Shown here piece by piece: positions 25,797 through 32,990 of a DNA stretch of 37,356 bases. The DNA is from CAZPDM01 sp964585305 (GTDB lineage Bacteria; Planctomycetota; Uabimicrobiia; Uabimicrobiales; JABWCH01). Both the position numbers and the translations under genes were made by a program. Positions within the stretch are counted from its first letter, which is position 1, and each line of letters opens with the position of its first letter. The notes under the pieces are model-generated. The model made no database searches. It saw nothing but the letters and a program-made list of their open reading frames with translations, and was not told the origin of the DNA. The stretch spans positions 1-37,356 of the forward strand of contig CAZPDM010000036.1 of the NCBI GenBank assembly GCA_964585305.1, read 5' to 3'.

Positions 25797-26837
25797 TTAT
25801 TTTTTTATAGAAAATTGCACTTCAACAGGATAGTGATCAGAGCCAAAAGATTCTGGAAAAGCTTTATAATTGTGAACAACTATATTTTTTGAAACCAGGC
25901 AATGATCAATAGTAATTCGTAAAGGGAATATCTGCTGTGGCCAAGTAAAATGCAATCCAAATCCTTTACGAGAGTCATACATTTGAGTAGAATCAATCAA
26001 TTCTTTGAAATATGGGGAAAAAGGTGTGCAATTAAAATCTCCACAAATTAAGAAATTTTCTTCTAATCGGGATAAAACACAAATACTAACGGCTTCCAAC
26101 ATTCGATTTCGATCCATAGCATAAATATAGTTCATAGGAGGTGGAGGATGAATTCCTAATACTGTAAAATTTTGCCCTTTATAGTTAAATTTTGCAAAGA
26201 TTGAGGGAACTCCAACTTTAGCAAAATCTCGTTGGCAAATTTCAATAAAAGGAATTTTACTGAGTATCATAATTCCAAAATTATCATGTCTAGGAAAAGC
26301 TTGAGAATATGGATATATTTCAGATAATTTTTTTAATCTGTTGACCCATTCAGGAGTAATTTCTAAAAGGAGTGTTATATCACTAGAATTTTGAGAGAGA
26401 AAATCTAATACTTCTTTATGTTGACGATTAGAAGAATGAATATTATAAGTTACCAGACGTAAGGTTTTTGTTGAGTCTGTTAATTCTAATTTGGAGTTTT
26501 TCCAACATTCTGGCAAAATTTGATATAATAAATATACCCAAAAAATAGCTACTATGCTTAACCATTTCCATCGGGTATTTTCGGTACAGAATTTATTTGT
26601 ACTTGGAAAAGGTTTAGGATTCTTCTTTGCTTTAATAATATAAAATATATTAAAAGATGATAAAACAATCAGTATAATAGAAAGCCATAAAAAATATTGT
26701 GGAATAAAATGGGTGGCAAGTTCTAAAGACCAATGAAGTTTAGCAAAAACAGACATTAAAACAGCAATTATAGTTAAAAATGTACAAGTATCTATCAATC
26801 CTTGTAGGCTAACTTTTTTAGTTTTATTAGAAGACAT
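25797..26837 (-). CDS. Membrane endonuclease/exonuclease/phosphatase-fold protein
   Basis: The 346-residue protein has three N-terminal membrane helices (about 14-31, 40-62 and 90-107), then an EEP catalytic domain. The hallmarks are LRLVTYNIHSS (metal-site Asn), LLLEIT (metal Glu), ICGDFNCTPFS, TIDHCLV and FGSDHYPV (catalytic Asp-His). The layout matches YafD-type integral membrane EEP proteins, with the active site probably on one face of the inner membrane. The substrate could be a nucleic acid, phospholipid or phosphate ester and cannot be told from sequence. GGAAAA precedes the ATG. It lies 21 bases after the coiled-coil gene and 23 before the vault-like gene. Confidence 0.88.
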   Translation of the reverse strand: MSSNKTKKVSLQGLIDTCTFLTIIAVLMSVFAKLHWSLELATHFIPQYFLWLSIILIVLSSFNIFYIIKAKKNPKPFPSTNKFCTENTRWKWLSIVAIFWVYLLYQILPECWKNSKLELTDSTKTLRLVTYNIHSSNRQHKEVLDFLSQNSSDITLLLEITPEWVNRLKKLSEIYPYSQAFPRHDNFGIMILSKIPFIEICQRDFAKVGVPSIFAKFNYKGQNFTVLGIHPPPPMNYIYAMDRNRMLEAVSICVLSRLEENFLICGDFNCTPFSPYFKELIDSTQMYDSRKGFGLHFTWPQQIFPLRITIDHCLVSKNIVVHNYKAFPESFGSDHYPVEVQFSIKK

Positions 26838-26858
26838 AATTTTTCCAAGATGAAATTT

Positions 26859-27272
26859 TTATTTATTTTCTTTTTTTTCTGCTTCTGTAGCTAATAGTAA
26901 ACTAATACGTTTTAGCTGCTGAGTAATATTATTTATTGTTCGAACTTGTACATCTCTTTCTACAATAAGGGATTCTATATTGGCCTTAATTACAGCAAGT
27001 CGATCATGAATTTCATGTTTTTTCATTGCATCTTTTAAAAGACCTTGCTGTACTGCAATTTGATCTGTCAGCATATCGATCATTTGAACAGCTTGAGGAC
27101 TATTGATAATCGCTAATTGACGAGGAAGTTTTTTTTGGTCAAGTTCTGCGATAGAAGTATCTAATTCGCGTCTCATGGCCAATATCATTTGTTTCATCTC
27201 AGTCAATTCCGTATTTTCTACTCCTAATCCACGTAGGACTTCCTCTATATGGGAATCAGTACTTTTTGGCAT
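26859..27272 (-). CDS. Small coiled-coil protein
   Basis: The 137-residue protein begins MPKSTDSHIEEVLRGLG and is nearly all helix with heptad-like Leu/Ile spacing (about 15-130) and no membrane segment or enzyme motif. AAAGGAGG five bases before the ATG at 27272 is an excellent ribosome site; the longer frame to 27317 crosses the promoter and is rejected. It is first in the operon with the EEP and vault-like genes. Its function is unknown; a structural or oligomerising role would fit. Confidence 0.8.
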   Translation of the reverse strand: MPKSTDSHIEEVLRGLGVENTELTEMKQMILAMRRELDTSIAELDQKKLPRQLAIINSPQAVQMIDMLTDQIAVQQGLLKDAMKKHEIHDRLAVIKANIESLIVERDVQVRTINNITQQLKRISLLLATEAEKKENK

Positions 27273-27307
27273 ATTTGCCTCCTTTGTTTTTGTTCCCTGA
27301 TTCCAAA

Positions 27308-27335
27308 ATTTTAACAAAAATTTTTAGCTTGTCAA
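27308..27335 (-). promoter_or_regulatory. Promoter for the coiled-coil/EEP/vault-like operon
   Basis: On the minus strand a perfect TTGACA (27330-27335) and TAAAAT (27308-27313) are 16 bases apart, with the start codon at 27272. Confidence 0.75.
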
Positions 27336-27442
27336 TTCTTTTGACGGAAAATACTTTGTTGCTTTGCTTTGATTTTCAATCCAAGAGGAAATAGTTTTTA
27401 TCTTAAAAAAGATATTTCTTTAAATTGTAATTACAAATACAT

Positions 27443-28543
27443 TTATTCTTTTGTAATCATTGTTAAAAAATCTTTTATATTTGAAAGAATAATAGGCTCT
27501 GCGGCCTTCTTATCTTTAGGAAAAATCGCAAAATAGATTTCCTTTTTAGAGAAGTCGCAAATGAGTTCACTTAATACCATATTTATATGAGGCCAAGCAT
27601 TGTTATTTTTTTCTTGGCTAGAGAAGTAGTAAAAGCCATCAAAAATAATTGAATTCTTTTGGTTAGATATTGTGCCTCTTCCAATATAATAGTTGCTGTC
27701 TAATAAATTTGTTGTTAATTCTGAAAGTGTGTATCCTAACATATCATCAGATAATATCCATTCCGTTTGATAAGCTACTATATATTTGTTTTTTTTGAAA
27801 TATTCTTGCGAAGAAATACTAAATTTATTATCCTCAATTCTTTTCCAACCAAATTTAAGTAAATTTTCAACACTAAGTAACTGATAACGGAATTGAATTT
27901 TTCCAATTGCTGTAGGAATTTCGTTTTTTATAAACTCAATCAAGCTATTTTCACTAATTTGTTGCAAAACTTCAGGATCTAAATTTTGTTCTAATAAATC
28001 TTCTAATTGTTTTGTATTACTAAAATTTTTATTTTTTTCTACAGCTTCTTTGTATAGCTTTTGTAAAGCTGGAACTGATGTTATATTTCCCCTCTCTGCT
28101 AAGCATCCTATGATAGCATTTTTTATATTCCAATCTGAAGATTGAAGGATTTCAATTAAGAACGGTTCTGTTTCTGGAATAAATGTGGATATATCTTGTA
28201 AAAGTGCTTTTTTATCGCCATATAGTAATTTATAAGCTTCTATAAGATAAGGAATTGCTTTTTTTTCTTTTAGTTGTGCAAGGCAACGTGCTGCAGAATT
28301 CATGGTATCATGTCGTTTTAACGCTTCAATCAAAACTAGTGAAATATTCTCATCTTGTATTTTTACTAAATAATATGGAATTTGCGCTCGAATAAGTGGG
28401 TTAGAGTCATTAAGCATAATATGCTTAAGCTCTTTCCAATCGCTTTTTTGTTGCAAAGCTTTCAAGTCTTCGGGTGTTGTTTTTGTCTCGCACCCTGAAC
28501 AAGTAATATAAATTATGAACAAAATTATAAAAAAATGTGGCAT
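27443..28543 (-). CDS. HEAT-repeat lipoprotein
   Basis: The 366-residue protein has a hydrophobic signal ending in CSGC, so Cys18 is probably lipidated; the Cys at position -3 is unusual for a lipobox. Residues about 25-180 form HEAT-type helical pairs, for example RAQIPYYLVKIQDENISLVL and NIKNAIIGCLAERGNITSVP. The C-terminal half (about 200-366) is a different, strand-rich region with many Tyr and Phe and no family I recognise. AAAGGA lies eight bases before the ATG. It stands alone, divergent from the foldase gene. Confidence 0.8.
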   Translation of the reverse strand: MPHFFIILFIIYITCSGCETKTTPEDLKALQQKSDWKELKHIMLNDSNPLIRAQIPYYLVKIQDENISLVLIEALKRHDTMNSAARCLAQLKEKKAIPYLIEAYKLLYGDKKALLQDISTFIPETEPFLIEILQSSDWNIKNAIIGCLAERGNITSVPALQKLYKEAVEKNKNFSNTKQLEDLLEQNLDPEVLQQISENSLIEFIKNEIPTAIGKIQFRYQLLSVENLLKFGWKRIEDNKFSISSQEYFKKNKYIVAYQTEWILSDDMLGYTLSELTTNLLDSNYYIGRGTISNQKNSIIFDGFYYFSSQEKNNNAWPHINMVLSELICDFSKKEIYFAIFPKDKKAAEPIILSNIKDFLTMITKE

Positions 28544-28589
28544 ATAAAGATTTCCTTTAAATGATTTATTTTGTCTAATAAGATTTAAG

Positions 28590-28617
28590 TTGACAAACTA
28601 AAATTTAGTGATTAAAT
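28590..28617 (+). promoter_or_regulatory. Promoter for the parvulin-type foldase gene
   Basis: A perfect TTGACA (28590-28595) is followed 16 bases later by TTAAAT (28612-28617). The leader to the GTG start at 28724 is about 100 bases and contains two hairpins. Confidence 0.6.
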
Positions 28618-28653
28618 GAAAGAATATCTTAAAAGAAATTTATTTTTAGTAAA

Positions 28654-28716
28654 AAATATTTATTCCTTAAACTTTTTCTTAAAAGGGATAAATATTTTCC
28701 AATTTTTATAAATTGG
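28654..28716 (+). promoter_or_regulatory. Two leader hairpins before the foldase start
   Basis: Hairpin 1 pairs 28654-28666 with 28685-28697 (13 bp including one T-G pair). Hairpin 2 pairs CCAATTT (28699-28705) with AAATTGG (28710-28716) around TTAT. The second takes up the first two bases of the GGGGGG ribosome site (28715-28720), so folding could limit translation. Confidence 0.5.
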
Positions 28717-28723
28717 GGGGATT

Positions 28724-29572
28724 GTGCAGATTATTAAAATTATACTCCTAATATTTATACTTTGCCCTTGGCAATTTTCCCAAGAAAGTAAAGAACATAA
28801 GGCAGTTACTCTTGGAAATGAAGTCATTACTAAAGAACAGATTTTTGATGAAATGGCTCAAAAATATCCCAAAGAGGTACAGGAAACTATCCAAGAAATG
28901 GTAGTTTATATAATTATTCGCCAAGAAGCTAGTTTAGAAGGACTCGTAATTCCCAACGAAGCTATTCAAGAAAAGGCTAAACAAGAATTCTTTGAATTTC
29001 AACAACAAATTTCAGAACCTTGGTCAGAATATATAAAATCCCAAGGAATCAATGAAAAAAGATTGATTCAAAAAATGTTGCGTAAGTGGAAATATAATTT
29101 AGCTATGGAACAATTAGTTAGATTGAGTGAGTTACGACAAACACATATTTTAGCCCGTCAAATTTTAACAGATACTCGAGAAAAAGCTGAAATAATATTG
29201 CAAAAATTACAAAAATCTTCAGACTTTGCAATAATTGCCCAAGAAAATTCTCTTTCAGAAACTAGGTTTCGTGGTGGAGAATTACCATATCTTTATCCTG
29301 GAGATCTTGATTTAGAACTAGAAAAGGCAGTATTTTCTTTGAAACCCCAGGAAATTAGTGGAATTCTTTCCTCTTCTTTTGGTTATCATATTTTTCAGGT
29401 TTTACAAATTTTCCCAGGTACTCCCAAATTAAATTGGCAAGATGCTAGAGCAGAAATTGCAAAATCTTTGCAGACAAAACCTGTTACAGAACGAGATTTT
29501 CAGCGGTGGCTGCGTTTAATGAATCAAAAATATGTTTTTAAAAAACATTTCCAATTTTTAAACGAAAAATAA
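28724..29572 (+). CDS. Periplasmic parvulin-type peptidyl-prolyl isomerase (SurA/PrsA-like)
   Basis: The 282-residue protein has a secretory signal (about 1-20) and a SurA-type helical N domain (about 26-135). One parvulin domain (about 138-230) carries HILARQIL, SDFAIIAQENSLSE, RGGELPYL, LKPQEISG.LSSSFGYHIFQV and the domain-closing strand. It catalyses proline isomerisation and helps fold exported proteins. The start is GTG, set by GGGGGG three bases upstream. The 116-base gap to rnfC has no terminator I can see, so readthrough into the Rnf genes is possible. Confidence 0.9.
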   Translation: MQIIKIILLIFILCPWQFSQESKEHKAVTLGNEVITKEQIFDEMAQKYPKEVQETIQEMVVYIIIRQEASLEGLVIPNEAIQEKAKQEFFEFQQQISEPWSEYIKSQGINEKRLIQKMLRKWKYNLAMEQLVRLSELRQTHILARQILTDTREKAEIILQKLQKSSDFAIIAQENSLSETRFRGGELPYLYPGDLDLELEKAVFSLKPQEISGILSSSFGYHIFQVLQIFPGTPKLNWQDARAEIAKSLQTKPVTERDFQRWLRLMNQKYVFKKHFQFLNEK

Positions 29573-29688
29573 TCCCATTATGCAGAAAATATATGATTTT
29601 AATTTTTTTTTAAAACAGCCTATTTATATTTTAAATAATATGGCAAATTTTCTGATAAATTTCCCTTTAAGAAAGGTTAGATATTTCC

Positions 29689-31005
29689 ATGTCTAAGACA
29701 TTTGCTGGTGGAGTTCATCCTTCCGATTGTAAGCATTTTTCTTGCGACAAATCATTTGAAACCTTGCCGCTACCAAAACAGTTAATTTGTCTAATGTCGC
29801 AACATATTGGCTCTCCTGCTAAAGCTATTGTAAAAAAAAATGATTTGGTAAAACGCGGCCAGATTATTGGAGAAGCAAGCGGTTTTGTATCTTGCAATAT
29901 TCATGCCCCAACTTCTGGTACTGTTGTTGCAGTGGAACCCATGTTACACCCTCTTAATCGTAAAGTCGAAGCAGTTGTCATTGAGCCAGATGGCCAGGAT
30001 GTTTGGGCTGATGGGCTTTCACAAGCTAGAGATGTTACAAATGCTTCTATAGAAGAACTTATCGAAATGATCAAAAAGGCTGGTATTGCTGGTATGGGCG
30101 GTGCTACATTCCCTTCTCATATTAAATTATCACCACCTAAAGATAAAAAAATTGATAGTTTGGTTATAAATGGAGTAGAATGCGAGCCGTATTTAACTTG
30201 TGATCATCGTTTAATGCTTCAATTTGGGCAAGAAATTATCCAAGGTGCAAAGCTTATTCAAAAAATACTTGGGACAAAAGAAATTCATATTGGTATTGAG
30301 TCCAATAAACCAGATGCTTTTGCCAAGATAAAAGAGTGCGCAAAAAATTATAATGATATATGCGTTCATTTATTACCAGTAAAATATCCACAAGGAGCTG
30401 AAAAGCAGCTTATTAAAGCTATTCTTAATCGAGAAGTTCCGGCGGGTGGTCTTCCAATGGATATAGGGGTAGTTGTACATAATGTTATGACAACTTATTA
30501 CATTTATCGTGCTATTTGTTTTAATGAACCATTAACAGAACGATATTTAACTGTTACTGGAGATGGTGTTAGTAATCCTAAAAATCTTTTAGTTCGCATT
30601 GGTACACCTACTTCAAATATTTTAGAATATGCTGGATTAAAAGGTAGCAAAGCAAAAATTATTTCCGGCGGGCCAATGATGGGTGTCGCTCAATATTCAA
30701 CTGAAGTTCCTGTAACTAAAGGAAGCAGTGGAATTCTAGTATTAGAAAAAGTGCCAGATTTAGAATATCAAAATTGCATCCGATGTGGTTCATGTGTAGA
30801 ACACTGTCCGATGAGACTTGTTCCAAGCGAATTATCTATTGCATTAGAAAGAAATAAAATAGACTTAGCTCAAGAGTATAATGTAATGGATTGTATGGAA
30901 TGTGGTGTTTGTGCGTATGTTTGCCCAGCTAATCGACCTATTGTTCAATGGGTAAAATTTGGCAAAGCTCAAATTATCAAACAACGTCAAAAAACAAAAA
31001 AATAG
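29689..31005 (+). CDS. rnfC: Rnf complex subunit C
   Basis: RnfC is the soluble NADH-binding, iron-sulfur subunit of the ferredoxin:NAD+ oxidoreductase that pumps Na+ or H+. The 438 residues include GIAGMGGATFPSHIK (132-146) and NGVECEPYLTCDHR (161-174), hallmarks of the family. Two 4Fe-4S sites follow: C363, C366, C369, C373 and C402, C405, C408, C412, each with the final Cys before Pro. The clusters separate it from NqrA. AAAGG precedes the ATG by about 11 bases. rnfD follows after 104 bases. Confidence 0.95.
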   Translation: MSKTFAGGVHPSDCKHFSCDKSFETLPLPKQLICLMSQHIGSPAKAIVKKNDLVKRGQIIGEASGFVSCNIHAPTSGTVVAVEPMLHPLNRKVEAVVIEPDGQDVWADGLSQARDVTNASIEELIEMIKKAGIAGMGGATFPSHIKLSPPKDKKIDSLVINGVECEPYLTCDHRLMLQFGQEIIQGAKLIQKILGTKEIHIGIESNKPDAFAKIKECAKNYNDICVHLLPVKYPQGAEKQLIKAILNREVPAGGLPMDIGVVVHNVMTTYYIYRAICFNEPLTERYLTVTGDGVSNPKNLLVRIGTPTSNILEYAGLKGSKAKIISGGPMMGVAQYSTEVPVTKGSSGILVLEKVPDLEYQNCIRCGSCVEHCPMRLVPSELSIALERNKIDLAQEYNVMDCMECGVCAYVCPANRPIVQWVKFGKAQIIKQRQKTKK

Positions 31006-31025
31006 TTTTTTTAACTTCTTTTTGC

Positions 31026-31053
31026 TTGCAATTTTTAAAGAAAACAATATAAT
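31026..31053 (+). promoter_or_regulatory. Internal promoter before rnfD
   Basis: A perfect TATAAT (31048-31053) lies 16 bases after TTGCAA (31026-31031), about 57 bases before the rnfD ATG. It may allow expression of rnfDG and the PpiD-like gene apart from rnfC. Confidence 0.5.
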
Positions 31054-31109
31054 TGCCAAGCACGCTATTTTTAATAGTGAATAGAATAGCAACCTTAAGG
31101 AATTTGTTC

Positions 31110-32309
31110 ATGCCGGAACTAGAAAAAACTGCCGGAAATACACCGGAAAAAACACCAAACGTAAGTGAAAAAAATCCTGAAGAGGCTTCATTATATAAAA
31201 TGAGCTGTTCTCCTCATATTCATAAAAAAGTAAGCATTCCTATTATTATGTGGACAGTTGCAATTGCTTTAATTCCAGCAGGAATTATGGGCATATATGC
31301 ACATGGAATTCGTTCCTTATGGATAACACTTTTAAGTGTTGCAACTGCAGTTGCAACAGAATGCTTTTGCCAAAAATTAAGAGGAGTAAAAATAACCATA
31401 TCTGATGGTAGTGCTGTAGTAACGGGGTTACTTTTTGCATATATTATTTCATGTACAACTTATTGGTATGTTGTTGTTTTTGGTTCAGCATTTTCTATTG
31501 CTATCGCCAAGCATGCTTTTGGTGGATTAGGATTTAATATTTGGAATCCAGCTCTTGCTGGACGTGCTTTTGTTTTAGCCTCATTTGGTTTAGTTATGAC
31601 TTCTCTCTGGCCAATATCTGCTGATATTCCTACTATTAGTGGACAACCTTTACCAACAAGTGGTGCAACACCTCTTCAATGTATTAAAAAAAGTGTAAAA
31701 ATGACAGTATCCTTAGTATCTGAAAATAAAGCTAATCTTCCTGTTCAAGGTAAAGACGATCCTAGAAAATTTTTAGGCCGAAATTCTCAAGAAACATGGG
31801 AAAATATCAAGCATTCAGAGACAACAAGTTATTGGGATTTATTTATTGGAACTCGATCTGGTTGTTTAGGCGAAACCAGTGCAGTATTACTACTTTTAGG
31901 CGGAATTGTACTTATTTGGAAAGGTTTTGTAAAATGGTATCTTCCATTTACAATTCTTGCTACAGTTGCTATATTAGCGTGGGTACTACCTATTAAAACA
32001 GGTTGGTACGATCCAATAACAGGGAATTCTGGCATAAATTGGGTATGGTTTGCTGGAGATCCATTATTCCATCTTCTTGCTGGTGGTTGTATAATTGGTG
32101 CGTTTTTTATGGCTACTGATATGGTAACTTCACCAATGACTGCTTCTGGTCAAATCATTTTTGGCTTAGGTATTGGGATTTTAACGATGGTAATTCGCCT
32201 TTATGGTGGGTATCCTGAAGGAGTTTCATATTCTATATTGATTATGAATACTGCTGTTCCTTTAATCGATAGGTATACTAAACCAAAAGTATTTGGTGCC
32301 AAAAAATAG
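31110..32309 (+). CDS. rnfD: Rnf complex subunit D
   Basis: RnfD is an integral membrane subunit of the Rnf pump with covalently bound FMN. The 399-residue protein has several membrane helices and the flavin motif S184-G-A-T187-P-L, Thr187 being the FMN attachment site. Other family marks are NIWNPALAGRAFVL (143-156) and the GDPLFHLLAGG and MATDMVTSP segments. A charged stretch of about 60 residues after the flavin site (QGKDDPRKFLGRNSQETWEN) is probably a loop. The start is set by AAGGA nine bases upstream; the longest frame would use a TTG at 31053 inside the promoter. Confidence 0.95.
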   Translation: MPELEKTAGNTPEKTPNVSEKNPEEASLYKMSCSPHIHKKVSIPIIMWTVAIALIPAGIMGIYAHGIRSLWITLLSVATAVATECFCQKLRGVKITISDGSAVVTGLLFAYIISCTTYWYVVVFGSAFSIAIAKHAFGGLGFNIWNPALAGRAFVLASFGLVMTSLWPISADIPTISGQPLPTSGATPLQCIKKSVKMTVSLVSENKANLPVQGKDDPRKFLGRNSQETWENIKHSETTSYWDLFIGTRSGCLGETSAVLLLLGGIVLIWKGFVKWYLPFTILATVAILAWVLPIKTGWYDPITGNSGINWVWFAGDPLFHLLAGGCIIGAFFMATDMVTSPMTASGQIIFGLGIGILTMVIRLYGGYPEGVSYSILIMNTAVPLIDRYTKPKVFGAKK

Positions 32310-32366
32310 ATTACAACGAAAAATATTGAAAAAAGATATTTTTTGTAAATATAAGGTATGATCAGT

Positions 32367-32975
32367 ATGTTGAAAAAGATTTTTCATTATAGTATTTTAT
32401 TGGCTTTTCTTTGTGGGCTTTCAGTTTTTGGTGTAAGCCTGGTTTATAGTATTACTTATGATGCTATTCAAGAAAAAAATCAAGCCAAAACACAATCAGC
32501 CTTAGCCATTGTGCTTCCCAATCTCCAAACATCTGGTAAAGCTGAAATATTCAAATTTGAAAATAAAGAATATTCTATTTTTATTGGCCAGGATAAAGAG
32601 ACTCAAAAAGTTAAAGGATGGGCTGTACAAATTGGAGAACAAGGATATTCTAGTGTCATTCAAACTATGGTTGGCATTGACACAGATAATAAAGTTCTTG
32701 CAATTGAAATAGTTTTTCAACAAGAAACTCCTGGATTAGGTACTCAAGCGTCTTCTACTGGGCCAAAAAAATTGTCCTCATTGTGGATAGACACAAAAGA
32801 AGAGATTAAACGTCCTTGGTTTCAAACACAATTTGAAAAACGTAGTTTAGATCAAATGGAACTAAAAAGAGATATTCAAATAATTTCCGGCGCAACTATT
32901 ACTTCTGCTGCTGTTAACCGCAGCGTTCAACGCGCCATTCAAATTATCCAAGCATTTCGCAAAGAGAAAGATTAA
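32367..32975 (+). CDS. rnfG: Rnf complex subunit G
   Basis: RnfG is a membrane-anchored periplasmic subunit carrying covalent FMN. The protein has 202 residues from this ATG, with one N-terminal helix (about 5-29). The FMN-binding domain includes QETPGLGTQ and the attachment motif SGAT (Thr177) in IISGATITSAAV. An upstream ATG at 32358 is only one base after AAGG, so the ATG at 32367 (11 bases from it) is preferred. The next gene follows after 15 bases and is not rnfE, the usual neighbour. Confidence 0.93.
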   Translation: MLKKIFHYSILLAFLCGLSVFGVSLVYSITYDAIQEKNQAKTQSALAIVLPNLQTSGKAEIFKFENKEYSIFIGQDKETQKVKGWAVQIGEQGYSSVIQTMVGIDTDNKVLAIEIVFQQETPGLGTQASSTGPKKLSSLWIDTKEEIKRPWFQTQFEKRSLDQMELKRDIQIISGATITSAAVNRSVQRAIQIIQAFRKEKD

Positions 32976-32990
32976 TAAGGGGTCTGATGA

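Noticed and set aside
29689..32975. Na+-NQR operon instead of Rnf
   Set aside because: The first subunit carries two CxxCxxCxxxCP iron-sulfur motifs, which RnfC has and NqrA lacks.
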